NCBI RefSeq assembly: GCF_963678635.1
Contig: NC_087070.1
Span: 7,104,539 to 7,168,538, forward strand
Source of the DNA: Symsagittifera roscoffensis
Taxonomy: Eukaryota; Xenacoelomorpha; Acoela; Convolutidae
Length of the DNA: 64,000 bases
Reading direction: 5' to 3'
The translations under genes were made by a program, and so were the position numbers. Positions within the stretch are counted from its first letter, which is position 1; each line of letters opens with the position of its first letter. The notes under the pieces were generated by a model. That model did no database searches. It had not been told where the DNA came from and was given only the letters and a program-made list of their open reading frames with translations. Shown one piece after another: positions 1-12,754 of this stretch.

Positions 1-2499
1 AAATCCCAGGATTCCTTCTACCGCATCAGGGAAATTCAATTCGGAGCAATCAGTTTTCATTGAGCAATTACGTTGCAACTAACTGTCATCGACTTATTGG
101 GGACAAACTGCCAAAAACTGCCACAGCTATTTCTGTGAAAAAGGCAAATACTCTTCGTGACAAGCTGCACAAATCTTAGTCCTCGGAAGTCGGGTCAGGT
201 TTTTGATTCAATGTTCTTTCTCGGATACAAACAACTACTCTGGCTGCAATCCGAACAGTTCTTCTCACACGCAAACTTCCGGAGGAGAGAATTTACAAGT
301 TTTTCTCGTCTCTCAGACTCAATAACATCAGTGGAGCTCCAGTTGAAGTACCGCTAGCACCATTCATGAGAAAAAAGTTTATAACAAAAACGGCTTTCGG
401 ATTTGTTAACGGGCTATTTTCAATGAAGGACCACACCTGGAAAACTAAATTAATTCGCAATTGTCATACAACATTATCAGAGGAATTGCTTGATGTGAAT
501 AGTACTGAGGAAATCGACGACCAATTGTATATAAATCAGCCCTGGTCAATTGGTTTTTAAAATTGACATTTACAAAGTAGATGAGGAAGACAGAATTGCC
601 TGCTTGCAAAAGTAGTTATGTTGAAGATTCGAAATGCTGACAAAACTTTTAATTCGTTTGTTGATGATCAGCGGACTTTATGCTGATTGACGAAATAAGC
701 TTGTTGAATGCAGAAACACTGTCCGCTGTTAATTTGGTACTTATACTATTTGAATTTGGTGGCGTTTACGTCCTAGTAAATGAAGATAGCAGTCACTTGC
801 CGAACGTGTTTGATTTAAGTCTTCACTCCAGCCTCCATAACGTTTGGGTTTAAAATGCACTTCCTCCAACAGTGTGTTCGTATGGAGGACCCTAATGGCC
901 AAATATTGCTGAAACTGATGGAACAACGACAAATTCCTCCCGACGACGTCTAAAGTATAGTTCAGTTGTTTGCAGTCCACTGCAACTTTGCCAAGATTGG
1001 AATGACTTGCGGGATCTATTCATCATGAAAGTTTAGGGGAAAAGCGGCAGAGCAGGAAGCATTTGAAAAGCATTTCGATGATATAAGGCTGTTTGGGAGA
1101 GTCTTCTTTCTTTTGGAATCGGTGGAAGTTAGCCTTGCAGGTTCTCATATTTGGCGACCTTGTGACCGGAAAACGTCCGATTTCGTCTAAAGAGTGCAGA
1201 GCCAGATACATATACTATTTATGACAAAGTTTTGTTACTTGTTACCCAAAATATCGATAAAATCACCCAAGGAAAAATCGCTGTGTTTGATTTTCAAAGT
1301 TCAATGTCCAGTCGAGTCAATTTTCATAGAGCGCCTACGTCAAAATTTTGACTGAAGTTAAAAACAAAAAAAAACACTTTTTTTGCAATGGAGGTGAGCA
1401 CCCGGTACCAAAATCCCAGGATTCCTTCTACCGCATCAGGGAAATTCAGTTCGGCGCAATCAGTTTTCACTGAGCAATTACGTTGCAACCAACTGTCAAC
1501 GACTTATTGGGGACAAACTGCCAAAAATTGCCACAGCTATTTCTGTGAAGAAATGCATATACTCTTTGTGGCAAGCTGCAAAGATCTTAGTCCTCAGAAG
1601 TCGGGTCAGGTTTTTGATTCAATATTCGTTCTCGGATACAAACAATCTAATCTGGCTGCAATCCGAACAGTTCTCACACGCAACCTTCCGGAGGAGAAAA
1701 TTTACAAGTTTTTCTCGACTCTCAGAAACAATAACATCAGTGGAGCTCCAGTTGAAGTACCACTAGCACCATTCATGAGAAAACAGTCCAAGTACCAAAA
1801 ACGGCTTTCTGATTTGTTAACGGGCTATTTTCAATGAAGGACCACACCTGGAAAACTAAAATAATTCGCAATCGTCATACATCATTGTCAGATGAATTGC
1901 TTGATATGAATAGTACTGAGGAAATCGAGGACCAATTGTAAATGAATCAGCTCTGGGCAATTGCTTTTTTATGCTTAAATTTTCGAACTGAGGAAGACAA
2001 AACTGCCTGCTTCGCAGAAGTAGTTCAGTTGAGGATTCAAAAATGCTGACAAAACTTTCAATTCGTTTGTTGATGATCAACGGACTATAATAACTTCCAG
2101 GAGTCGAAATTTCGTAATCACAGCTGCTAATGAGCGTTGTAAACACCCAAGCGTTCGTTTTTTGTACGTTGCGGTTAGATATCTTTGATGTTTCTGTTGC
2201 CTTAATTTGCACATCTTCCTTGTTGGAAGCATTTTCTTATTTAAAAAAATGCTACCATTTGAAATTCACTAGTCCTATCAGGCTTATTGGTTGAATGTAA
2301 GAAGAGGGATAACGTGTTTCTTCATGTGTGATGTGTGGTCACAAAAAATTTTTGTTAAGGAAACTTCGTTCCATAGAATATTCTGAGATGAGACGAAAAA
2401 AATTTATAAGCAATTACAGAAGTAATCAGTTGAATATTTACCTGACTACTTTATTCGTTTTGGTTTCAACATCATTCGTAAACAACGGTTCATTTAGCG
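1..2499 (+). repeat. Left-edge degenerate copy of the array unit
   Basis: This stretch is a diverged copy of the unit that recurs from 5.4 to 19 kb, truncated by the window edge. Two copies of the same coding-like block start within it (about 1-1,000 and 1,388-2,200), each a mosaic of frames broken by stops and frameshifts. One copy of the 162-bp subrepeat follows at about 2,178-2,340. The segment at 700-1,025 matches 6,840-7,173 but has a stop codon and a one-base deletion that the other copy lacks. Assignment rests on visible similarity between copies; no known protein family was recognised. Confidence 0.75.
1388..1837 (+). pseudogene. Broken coding-like frame of the array family
   Basis: A 149-codon open frame, the longest version of a peptide that recurs in shorter forms at 6,297-6,629, 7,539-7,910, 9,559-9,930, 11,621-11,992 and 13,479-13,850. 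Shared words include SGQVFDS, NISGAPVEVPLAPFMRK and LLTGYFQ. The frame ends at a TGA, and similarity continues in another frame just downstream, so this looks like a remnant of a longer protein rather than a complete gene. No domain was recognised. It could also be an exon of a decayed gene, since short introns cannot be excluded. Confidence 0.45.
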
Positions 2500-4328
2500 G
2501 TTTCGTTGCTGCTTGGCATTGAAATCCTGGAAGCATGTGTTTTACTGACCTTGCGAAGCTTAACACTTTTAAAATAGAGCTACTAAGTCGACATAGACTA
2601 GGGCGAGTAACTCAAGATGTGAGAACCAGCGCCTAATAATCCTCAGGTCGGGCGTTGGAATCGCACACATGCAATCTTCTAATTGACTTAGGCGCCTAAC
2701 CAATTGTTTGCTATGTAGAGCTACTTTCCAACGCTATTACCATAGTATTTGCCATCAGTTTAAACTTATATGTACAGCATGGCTTTCAAATTGTCATGAG
2801 AATTTTCTCTCTTTGTGTCCTGACTAACTTCAGGTTGAATTTGTACAAATCTTTGTATTTCAAGTGGCTACGCAAATACTGAAACTCGGGTTGTACGTGA
2901 AATACCGCAGTATATATGATAATCAACTACTCAATGTTCAAGGCAAATTTAATAGTTGCACTGAAAATCATAGACTTTATTTGATATCTGATAATGATAA
3001 AACTGCATGATGTTGGTATCTCAAAACTGAGAAAATGATCATCTTTTGCCAGTTTCGATTCTCCCTCTGGCTAGTTTTTTAATAACCTGTTTAAAAAATA
3101 CTTGCGCTCTCAGAGATGCGTTTCTGTTTTCACCATGACTTCATATAATTTTTTTCATTCGCAGCTACAGACATCCAATTCAGTTTAAATTGTTGAGATT
3201 TTTTCAAAAATAAGTCAGTTTTTTTTCTTATTCATTGACTCTTTTCCTTGGGCAGTTTCCCAAAACTTTTTAAGAGTCATGGACAAAGTGAAAACAAGTC
3301 TTTGTGATAATTTTGCTCCTTTTTCAGGAAAAAGTTTTCAAGTTTGTTCACGCTAAATTTTGTTTTACCGTTTGACTTGTGATTTCTTTTCATTTTCTTT
3401 GTTGAAAGAAATGCAAACTCCCTTATCGAACAGCAAAAGTGTCAAGGTTTCAAAATACGTGAACGACTTCTTTCGAAATTGATAATTAAATTTCAGAGTT
3501 ATCAGCTGAATAAAAACGTAAGCTTTTGATCTAGTTTTTTTTGAAATTGGGCCGCTTTTGCCAAATGGTTTTTGAAATTGAAAAAGCTCTAAGGGCACCG
3601 TTTTAAAAAAAAAGCTTAAGAAAACAGTTATCCTCTTTGGAATTGTTTGTATACTCTCTATCAGCTAAATGAAAACTTTTTAAAGCTAATTCTGCTTTGG
3701 GTTTGTAAACAATCGTTCAACTGATTACATTTTCTTTTTAAATCCTTTTGTCTTAATTTTCGTTTGAATTGATTTAATTTCAAGACATTTTATGTCACTT
3801 TTTGAAATGAGTCCTGGAACAGTACGAAACGGTTTAACCTGTGACAGGAGCTGCAAGAGTGCAATTTAACAATAGCTGATACCGTTAAAAACTTGTTTTC
3901 CCGGAAGCAAGGGTTTGGCTTACGCTATGCAGACTCCGTGTAAGAAAAAACAAAAGTTGATAGTTACTTCTTCCAAAGTAGTCAATTATCAATTTTTGGG
4001 GTTAAAATGTCATCGACAATTGACGAGAACTTTCAATCACAAAATTTCAATACAAAAAGCTTCAATTGCAGAAAGTGATAAAAACGCAGTGAGCATTTCA
4101 ACGGAAAAAAGAAGATTAATAATGAGTGTTTGCATTTCAAAAGTCCGATATCTGCAAAAGAGTTCAATGACGGACCAATTACACAAAATTGTAGATTGAA
4201 TCAAACAGTAGCTAGCCTATTTTCAGATTTTTCCGTAGACAATTTAGAGGCGCAAATTGTTTTTCAACCAATGGGGCGCAATTAATTGGAATTGATATAT
4301 TGAACAAGAACTGAAATCAAAAAAGAAG

Positions 4329-4402
4329 TTGTCAGTGGGGTTTAAACCTGCGCCACTGATGTCAGAACAGTGAGCTGAAACTACCAGCTCATCTCGCCTC
4401 AT
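4329..4402 (-). repeat. tRNA-derived SINE-like segment
   Basis: Read on the minus strand, an A-box-like stretch (GATGAGCTGGTAGTTTCAGC) lies about 35 bases before a B-box-like GGTTTAAACCCCA, the spacing of an RNA polymerase III tRNA promoter. Acceptor-stem pairing is not convincing, so this is a tRNA-like remnant rather than a tRNA gene. The second copy at 21,921-21,995 has the more canonical B box GGTTCAAACCCC. Confidence 0.5.
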
Positions 4403-5047
4403 AGTTTTGTTAGGCCAATGGTTAAATATCGTATTGGTTTCTAGGCCATGAAAATATCTATATATGTTTTTTTTTCGGAAGGCGAGGCGAAACAAAATGA
4501 GAGAAATCATTGAGTAATTACTCTGACTAAACTTTGTTATACTAAATTATTCTGGAATCGCATGTTAAAGCTGAATTGTTAAGAGGTAATTATATAGAAA
4601 AGAGCTATATGTAATGTTTGAAATGGGAAAAAGCCTCAGCAAATTTCGAACATTTTACACAGATATAAATATGATTAGGCCGTCTGGAAAAAATTGTGCT
4701 TCAATATAACATTATAAATTCTAATCTCAAAACACACAAAACCGAAAGATGATCTTTCAAGCTTTTACAGTTAAAACAGCTTGGCGGATTTTCCATCAAT
4801 TCTTACAATAATTATCAACCAGGATGCGCTGTAGTAGTGTTGAGTTTGCGGTCGGTATAAAAATCACGGATGATGCATAAAAACTAGCGATTGCGCATTA
4901 TTGACTTCAGCAAGAACAAGATGCATTGGGAATGTCGAACAAATTTATTCACAAAGAGTGTGCAAAAAAGACAATTGGAATGGAAATTTGCAATAATATT
5001 AGTGGACGGCAATATGTTTCTCATCGATTGGATGAAAACAAAAAATG

Positions 5048-5115
5048 ACTGAGATTCGAACAACCTACACTAAACCAGCAGTGTTACGATCATACACTGC
5101 GCCATGCCGGCCGCG
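5048..5115 (-). repeat. tRNA-derived SINE-like segment
   Basis: The minus strand shows ATGGCGCAGTGTATGATCG as a good A-box match, then GTTGTTCGAATCTC as a B box at tRNA spacing. The paired copy in the right-hand block lies at 22,644-22,722, where a short CTATA repeat has expanded between the boxes. Not a functional tRNA: the arms do not fold into a clean cloverleaf. Confidence 0.55.
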
Positions 5116-6936
5116 AATTCTATTTAAGCGACTAGAAAAAACCGCAGCAAATTCATTCATGATGTGATATGCACATCTTCCTTGTTGGAAGCATTTTCTT
5201 AATTAAAAAAATGCGACCATTTGAAATTCACTTGTCCAATTAGACATATTGTTTGAAGGTTTCGTTGCTGCTTGGCATTGAAATCCTGGAGGCTTGTATT
5301 TTACTGACATTTTGAAGCTTAACACTTTTTAAATAGAGCTACTAAGTCGAAACTCATTCATGATGTCATATATTTTCTCAAGAAACTGTTTTGTTCATAG
5401 ACGCTCAGCCAGCACCATTCAAAGAAAACAAGAACAAAAAGAAGTGCAACCAGTCCTGTGGCACAGTTGGTAGTGCCACAAGTCAGGATGATCAGTATGA
5501 GTAATGAAATGAGTTTCTTGTCTCAGTGGGACGCCATCGGCGCGTGATTTCACGTTGGAGATGAGCAATTGCAACTTCAGAACAGTTGCTATCAACGGAG
5601 GAGAATATCGGAACAAGGATCAACTGAAGACCATACTGGATGCCCTCATTGCCACGCTGAAGAATAGTGGGACTTACGACGACAATATGGACGAGAAGTG
5701 ATACACGTGAGGATTTCTCAATTCCGCAGAATTCCTGGAAAGTGTCCTGGGGCGAAAGGTGTAATGGAATGCGATTACACTATTTATGCGAGAGGTATGC
5801 TGCAAATCATTCGTGAGCATATGGTAGTGTTCGCTCCAGGAACACAATTCACACCTACCGACTAAATTGAGAACAGAAAAAGATAGTTTGAGCCCCGATT
5901 TGAAGTACCAACGATTTCGTCTGAGGAGTGCAGAGCCAGATACATTTATAATTTATGACAAAATTTTGTTACTTGTGACCCAAAATATCGATAAAATCAC
6001 CCAAGGAACAATCGCTCTTGTTGATTTGCAAAGTTCAAAATCCAGTCGAGACAATTTTTATAGAGCGCCTACGCCAGATAGTGACTGAAGAAGTTACAAA
6101 CAATATTACTTTTTTCAATGGAGGTGAGCATCCGGTACCAAAATCCCAGGATTCCTTCAACCGCATCAGGGAAATTCAATTCGGAGCAATCAGTTTTCAT
6201 TGAGCAATTACGTTGCAACTAACTGTCATCGACTTATTGGGGACAAACTGCCAAAAACTGCCACAGCTATTTCTGTGAAAAAGGCAAATACTCTTTGTGA
6301 CAAGCTGCACAAATCTTAGTCCTCGGAAGTCGGGTCAGGTTTTTGATTCAATGTTCTTTCTCGGCGACAAACAATCTACTCTGTCTGCAATCCGAACAGT
6401 TCTTCTCACACGCAATCTTCCGGAGGAGAGAATTTACAAGTTTTTCTCGTCTGTCAGAATCAATAACATCAGTGGAGCTCCAGTTGAAGTACCGCTAGCA
6501 CCATTCATGAGGAAAAAGTCCATGCACCAAAAACGCTTTGCTTCCGGATTTGTTAACGGGCTATTTTCAATGAAGGAACACACCTGGAAAACTAAATTAA
6601 TTCGCAATTGTCACACATTGTCAGAGTAATTGCTTGATGTGAATAGTACTGAGGAAATCGACGACCAATTGTATATAAATCAGCCCTGGTCAATTGGTTT
6701 TTATAATTGACATTTACAAAGTAAATGAGGAAGACAGAATTGCCTGCTTGCAAAAGTAGTTATGTTGAAGATTCGAAATGCTGACAAAACTTTTAATTCG
6801 TTTGTTGATGATCAGCGGACTTTTGGCTGATTAAAGAAATAAGCTTGTTGAATGCAGAAACACTGTCCGCTGTTAATTTGGTACTTATACTTTTTGAATT
6901 TGGTGGCATTTACGTCCTAGCAAATGAAGATAGAAG

Positions 6937-7173
6937 TCAATTGCCAAACGTGTTTGGATTTATGTCTTCACTCCAGCCTCCATCACGTTTGGGTTTAAGA
7001 TGCACTTCCTCCAACAGTTTGTTCGAATGGAGGACCCTTACGGCCAAATATTGCTGAAACTGATGGAACAACGACCAGTTCCTCCCGACGACGTGGAAAG
7101 TATAGTTCAGTTGTTTGCAGTCCACTGCAACGTTGCCAAGATTGGAATGAATTGCGGGATCTATTCATCATGA
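6937..7173 (+). pseudogene. 79-codon open frame retained only in long units
   Basis: An open frame ending in a TGA, with words such as FTPASITFGFKMHFLQQF, PPDDVESIVQLFAVHC and KIGMNCGIYSS. The related copy near 790-1,027 carries a TAA inside the frame and a one-base deletion upstream, so that copy is broken. The composition looks protein-like but matches no family I recognise. There is no clear start codon upstream of a stop, so it may be an internal exon or fragment. Confidence 0.4.
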
Positions 7174-7538
7174 AAGTTGAGGGAAAAAAGCGGCAGAGCA
7201 GGAAGCATTTGAAAAGCACTTCGATGAAATAAGGCCGTCTGGGAGAGTCTTCTTTGTTTTGGAAATGGCGGAAGTTAGCCTTGCAGGTTCTCATATTTGG
7301 CGACCTTGTGACCGGAAAACGTCCGATTTCGTCAAAAGAGTGCAGAGCCAGATACATTTTTAATTTATGGCAAAGTTTTGTTACTTGTTACCCAAAATAT
7401 CGATAAAATCACCCAAGGAACAATCGCTGTTGTTGATTGTCAAAGTTCAAATTCCAGTCGATTCAATTTTTATAGAGCGCCTACGCCAGATTGTGACTGA
7501 AGAAGTTACAAACAGTAACACTTTTTTTTGCAATTGAG

Positions 7539-8260
7539 GTGAGCATCCGGTACCGAAATCCCAGGATTCCTTCTACCGCATCAGGGAAATTCAATTCGGC
7601 GCAATCAGTTTTCATTGAGCAATTACGTTGCAACTACGTGGCAAGCTGCACAAATCTTAGTCCTCGGAAGTCGGGTCAGGTTTTTGATTCAATATTCTTT
7701 CTCGGCAACAAACAATCTACTCTGTCTGAAATCCGAACAGTTCTTCTCACACGCAATCTTCCGGATGAGAGAATTTACAAGTTTTTCTCGTCTCTCAGAA
7801 ACAATAATATCAGTGGAGCTCCAGTTGAAGTACCACTAGCACCATTCATGAGAAAACAGTCCAAGTACCAAAATCGGCTTTCGGATTTGTTAACAGGCTA
7901 TTTTCAATGAAGGACCACACCTGGAAAACTAAAATAATTCGCAATTGTCATACATAATTGTCAGATGAATTGCTTGATATGAATAGTACTGAGGAAATCG
8001 ACGACCAATTGAAAATGAATCAGCCCTGGGCAATTGCTTTTTTATGCTCAAATTTTCGAAGTGAGGAAGACAGAATTGCTTGCTTTGCAGAAGTAGTTCA
8101 GTTGAGGATTCGAAATGCTGACAAAACCTTTAATTCGTTTGTTGATGACCAACGGACTATAATAACTTCCATGAGTCGTAATTTCGTGTTCACAGTTGTT
8201 AATGAGCGTTGTAAACACACAAAAGTTCAGCTTTTGTACGTTGTGGTTAGATATCTTTGA
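7539..8260 (+). pseudogene. Array-family coding remnant, copy A
   Basis: Two successive open frames, 7,539-7,910 (123 codons) and 7,958-8,260 (100 codons), separated by a TGA and a frame change. In the older copy at 6,297-6,629 the first peptide runs on across the equivalent position, which suggests one longer ancestral reading frame. The second frame contains NSTEEIDDQL, FRSEEDRIACFAEVVQ and NADKTFNSFVDDQRT. Function unknown. The next three units carry almost identical copies, so absence of further stops reflects recent duplication, not selection. Confidence 0.4.
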
Positions 8261-8700
8261 TGTTTCTGTTGCCTTAATTTGTACATCTTCCTTGTTGGAA
8301 GCATTTTCTTATTTAAAAAAATGCTACCATTTGAAATTCAGTAGTCCAATTAGACTTATTGGTTGAATGTAAGAAGGGGGATAACGTGTTTCTTGATGTG
8401 TGATGTGGTTAGATATCTTTGATGTTTATGTTGCTTTAATTTGTACATCTTGCTTGGTGGAAGCATTTTCTTATTTAAAAAAATGCTGCCATTTGAATTC
8501 ACTAGTCCAATTAGACTCATTGGTTGAATGTAAGAAGAGGGATAACGTGTTTCTTCATGTGTGATGTGGTTAGATATCTTTGATGTTTATGTTGCCTTAA
8601 TATGCACATCTTCCTTGTTGGAAGCATTTTCTTAATTAAAAAAATGCTACCATTTGAAATTCACTTGTCCAATTAGACATATTGTTTGAAGGTTTCGTTG
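8243..8700. repeat. Three tandem 162-bp subrepeats
   Basis: The phrase GTGGTTAGATATCTTTGATG starts at 8,243, 8,405 and 8,566, a period of 161 to 162 bp. Each subrepeat contains two neighbouring short hairpins: CTTCC-TTGTT-GGAAG and AGCATTTT paired with AAAATGCT. The same module occurs in all array units with two to four copies. Confidence 0.9.
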
Positions 8701-9129
8701 CTCTTGGCATTGAAATCCTGGAGGCTTGTGTTTTACTGACATTTTGAAGCTTAACACTTTTAAAATAGAGCTACTAAGTCGAAACTCATTCATGATGTCA
8801 TATATTTTCTCAAGAAACTGTTTTGTTCATAGACGCTCAGCCAGCACCATTCAAAGAAAACAAGAACAAAAAGAAGTGCAACCAGTCATGTGGCACAGTT
8901 GGTAGTGCCGCAAGTCAGGATGATCGGTATGAGTAATGAAATTCGTTTCTTGTCTCAGTGGGACGCCATCAGCGCGTGATTTCACGTTGGAGATGAGCAA
9001 TTGCAACTTCAGAACAGTTGCTATCAATGGAGGAGAATATCGGAACAAGGGTCAACTGAAGACCATACTGGATGCCCTCATTGCCACGCTGAAGAATAGT
9101 GGGACTTACGATGACAATATGGACGAAAA

Positions 9130-9297
9130 GTGATACACGTGAGGATTTCTCAATTCCGCAGAATTCCTGGAAAGTGTCCTGGGGCGAAAGGTGTAATGGA
9201 ATGCGATTACACTATTTATGCGAGAGGTATGCTGAAAGTCATTCGTGAGCATATGGTAGTGTTCGCTCCAGGAACACAATTCACACCTACCGACTAA
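9130..9297 (+). pseudogene. Short stop-free frame repeated in six units
   Basis: A 168-base frame (55 codons plus TAA) containing RISQFRRIPGKCPGAKGV and REHMVVFAPGTQFTPTD. Copies of exactly the same length lie at 5,698-5,865, 11,192-11,359, 13,050-13,217, 15,070-15,237 and 17,065-17,232; the copy near 23,099 is deleted internally. It has no ATG start and is preceded by a stop, so it may be an exon remnant. Most differences between older copies change the amino acid, which argues against present coding constraint. Confidence 0.3.
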
Positions 9298-9558
9298 ATT
9301 GAGAACAGAAAAAGATAGTTTGAGCCCCGATTTGAAGTACCGACGATTTCGTCTGAGGAGTGCAGAGCCAGATACATTTATAATTTATGACAAAATTTTG
9401 TTACTTGTGACCCAAAATATCGATAAAATCACCCAAGGAACAATCGCTCTTGTTGATTTGCAAAGTTCAAAATCCAGTCGAGACAATTTTTATAGAGCGC
9501 CTACGCCAGATTGTGACTGAAGAAGTTACAAACAGTAACACTTTTTTTTGCAATTGAG

Positions 9559-10262
9559 GTGAGCATCCGGTACCGAAATCCCAGGATTCCTTCTACCGCA
9601 TCAGGGAAATTCAATTCGGCGCAATCAGTTTTCATTGAGCAATTACGTTGCAACTACGTGGCAAGCTGCACAAATCTTAGTCCTCGGAAGTCGGGTCAGG
9701 TTTTTGATTCAATATTCTTTCTCGGCAACAAACAATCTACTCTGTCTGAAATCCGAACAGTTCTTCTCACACGCAATCTTCCGGATGAGAGAATTTACAA
9801 GTTTTTCTCGTCTCTCAGAAACAATAATATCAGTGGAGCTCCAGTTGAAGTACCACTAGCACCATTCATGAGAAAACAGTCCAAGTACCAAAAACGGCTT
9901 TCGGATTTGTTAACAGGCTATTTTCAATGAAGGACCACACCTGGAAAACTAAAATAATTCGCAATTGTCATACATAATTGTCAGATGAATTGCTTGATAT
10001 GAATAGTACTGAGGAAATCGACGACCAATTGAAAATGAATCAGCCCTGGGCAATTGCTTTTTTATGCTCAAATTTTCGAAGTGAGGAAGACAGAATTGCT
10101 TGCTTTGCAGAAGTAGTTCAGTTGAGGATTCGAAATGCTGACAAAACCTTTAATTCGTTTGTTGATGACCAACGGACTATAATAACTTCCATGAGTCGTA
10201 ATTTCGTGTTCACAGTTGTTAATGAGCGTTGTAAACACACAAAAGTTCAGCTTTTGTTGTAA
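9559..10262 (+). pseudogene. Array-family coding remnant, copy B
   Basis: Same pair of frames as copy A (9,559-9,930 and 9,978-10,262), with the second frame altered at its end by the local rearrangement near 10,260. Function unknown. Confidence 0.4.
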
Positions 10263-10896
10263 ACACACAAAAGTTCAGCTTTTGTTGATGACCAACGGAC
10301 TATAATAACTTCCATGAGTCGTAATTTCGTGTTCACAGTTGTTAATGAGCGTTGTAAACACACAAAAGTTCAGCTTAAAAAAATGCTACCATTTGAAATT
10401 CAGTAGTCCAATTAGACTTATTGGTTGAATGTAAGAAGGGGGATAACGTGTTTCTTGATGTGTGATGTGGTTAGATATCTTTGATGTTTATGTTGCTTTA
10501 ATTTGTACATCTTGCTTGGTGGAAGCATTTTCTTATTTAAAAAAATGCTGCCATTTGAATTCACTAGTCCAATTAGACTCATTGGTTGAATGTAAGAAGA
10601 GGGATAACGTGTTTCTTCATGTGTGATGTGGTTAGATATCTTTGATGTTTATGTTGCCTTAATATGCACATCTTCCTTGTTGGAAGCATTTTCTTAATTA
10701 AAAAAATGCTACCATTTGAAATTCACTTGTCCAATTAGACATATTGTTTGAAGGTTTCGTTGCTCTTGGCATTGAAATCCTGGAGGCTTGTGTTTTACTG
10801 ACATTTTGAAGCTTAACACTTTTAAAATAGAGCTACTAAGTCGAAACTCATTCATGATGTCATATATTTTCTCAAGAAACTGTTTTGTTCATAGAC

Positions 10897-12754
10897 GCTC
10901 AGCCAGCACCATTCAAAGAAAACAAGAACAAAAAGAAGTGCAACCAGTCATGTGGCACAGTTGGTAGTGCCACAAGTCAGGATGATCAGTATGAGTAATG
11001 AAATTAGTTTCTTGTCTCAGTGGGACGCCATCGGCGCGTGATTTCACGTTGGAGATGAGCAATTGCAACTTCAGAACAGTTGCTATCAACGGAGGAGAAT
11101 ATCGGAACAAGGGTCAACTGAAGACCATACTGGATGCCCTCATTGCCACGCTGAAGAATAGTGGGACTTACGACGACAATATGGACGAGAAGTGATACAC
11201 GTGAGGATTTCTCAATTCCGCAGAATTCCTGGAAAGTGTCCTGGGGCGAAAGGTGTAATGGAATGCGATTACACTATTTATGCGAGAGGTATGCTGAAAG
11301 TCATTCGTGAGCATATGGTAGTGTTCGCTCCAGGAACACAATTCACACCTACCGACTAAATTGAGAACAGAAAAAGATAGTTTGAGCCCCGATTTGAAGT
11401 ACCGACGATTTCGTCTGAGGAGTGCAGAGCCAGATACATTTATAATTTATGACAAAATTTTGTTACTTGTGACCCAAAATATCGATAAAATCACCCAAGG
11501 AACAATCGCTCTTGTTGATTTGCAAAGTTCAAAATCCAGTCGAGACAATTTTTATAGAGCGCCTACGCCAGATTGTGACTGAAGAAGTTACAAACAGTAA
11601 CACTTTTTTTTGCAATTGAGGTGAGCATCCGGTACCGAAATCCCAGGATTCCTTCTACCGCATCAGGGAAATTCAATTCGGCGCAATCAGTTTTCATTGA
11701 GCAATTACGTTGCAACTACGTGGCAAGCTGCACAAATCTTAGTCCTCGGAAGTCGGGTCAGGTTTTTGATTCAATATTCTTTCTCGGCAACAAACAATCT
11801 ACTCTGTCTGAAATCCGAACAGTTCTTCTCACACGCAATCTTCCGGATGAGAGAATTTACAAGTTTTTCTCGTCTCTCAGAAACAATAATATCAGTGGAG
11901 CTCCAGTTGAAGTACCACTAGCACCATTCATGAGAAAACAGTCCAAGTACCAAAAACGGCTTTCGGATTTGTTAACAGGCTATTTTCAATGAAGGACCAC
12001 ACCTGGAAAACTAAAATAATTCGCAATTGTCATACATAATTGTCAGATGAATTGCTTGATATGAATAGTACTGAGGAAATCGACGACCAATTGAAAATGA
12101 ATCAGCCCTGGGCAATTGCTTTTTTATGCTCAAATTTTCGAAGTGAGGAAGACAGAATTGCTTGCTTTGCAGAAGTAGTTCAGTTGAGGATTCGAAATGC
12201 TGACAAAACCTTTAATTCGTTTGTTGATGACCAACGGACTATAATAACTTCCATGAGTCGTAATTTCGTGTTCACAGTTGTTAATGAGCGTTGTAAACAC
12301 ACAAAAGTTCAGCTTTTGTACGTTGTGGTTAGATATCTTTGATGTTTCTGTTGCCTTAATTTGTACATCTTCCTTGTTGGAAGCATTTTCTTATTTAAAA
12401 AAATGCTGCCATTTGAATTCACTAGTCCAATTAGACTCATTGGTTGAATGTAAGAAGAGGGATAACGTGTTTCTTCATGTGTGATGTGGTTAGATATCTT
12501 TGATGTTTATGTTGCCTTAATATGCACATCTTCCTTGTTGGAAGCATTTTCTTAATTAAAAAAATGCTACCATTTGAAATTCACTTGTCCAATTAGACAT
12601 ATTGTTTGAAGGTTTCGTTGCTCTTGGCATTGAAATCCTGGAGGCTTGTGTTTTACTGACATTTTGAAGCTTAACACTTTTAAAATAGAGCTACTAAGTC
12701 GAAACTCATTCATGATGTCATATATTTTCTCAAGAAACTGTTTTGTTCATAGAC
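10897..12754. repeat. Array unit III (1,858 bp)
   Basis: This unit has two subrepeats where unit IV has three. Its length, 1,858 bp, is 2,020 minus exactly 162, so it differs from the standard unit by the loss of one whole subrepeat. Confidence 0.9.
11621..12342 (+). pseudogene. Array-family coding remnant, copy C
   Basis: Frames 11,621-11,992 and 12,040-12,342, with the same translated sequence as in the neighbouring units apart from one residue of copy A. Function unknown. Confidence 0.4.

Larger units (their letters stand above)
2500..5190. repeat. Large flanking repeat block, copy 1
   Basis: About 2.7 kb of AT-rich non-coding DNA that reappears in the same orientation at 20,116-22,780. 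Shared landmarks are the start at the CTTGGCATTGAAATCCTGG phrase, the T-rich stretch near 3,150-3,600, two tRNA-like segments (4,329-4,402 and 5,048-5,115) and the end near GCCGGCCGCGAATTC. The copies differ by small indels and substitutions throughout, so the duplication is older than the nearly identical units between them. No convincing coding frame is present. Confidence 0.85.
5403..8834. repeat. Array unit I (3,432 bp, composite)
   Basis: Unit boundaries are set at a constant phrase (GCTCAGCCAGCACCATT) that opens every unit. This unit is longer than the others because the coding-like block occurs twice (around 6,120 and again around 7,540), and it retains a segment at 6,840-7,380 that units II to VI have lost. 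It ends with three 162-bp subrepeats at about 8,243-8,700. It probably represents an older, less deleted form of the unit. Confidence 0.8.
8835..10896. repeat. Array unit II (2,062 bp)
   Basis: Nearly identical to units III and IV. It differs by a local rearrangement at about 10,255-10,375, where roughly 120 bp around TGTAAACACACAAAAGTTCAG has been repeated in tandem and about 80 bp of the first 162-bp subrepeat has been lost, giving a net change of +42 bp relative to the 2,020-bp unit. Confidence 0.9.

Noticed and set aside
8851-9048. Minus-strand 65-codon frame repeated in most array units
   Set aside because: It is antisense to another open frame in the same bases and is kept only because the units are recent duplicates; there is no start context or domain.
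9130-9297. Selection on the 168-base frame repeated in six units
   Set aside because: Older copies differ mainly by amino-acid changes, and one further copy is deleted, so absence of stops reflects youth of the copies.
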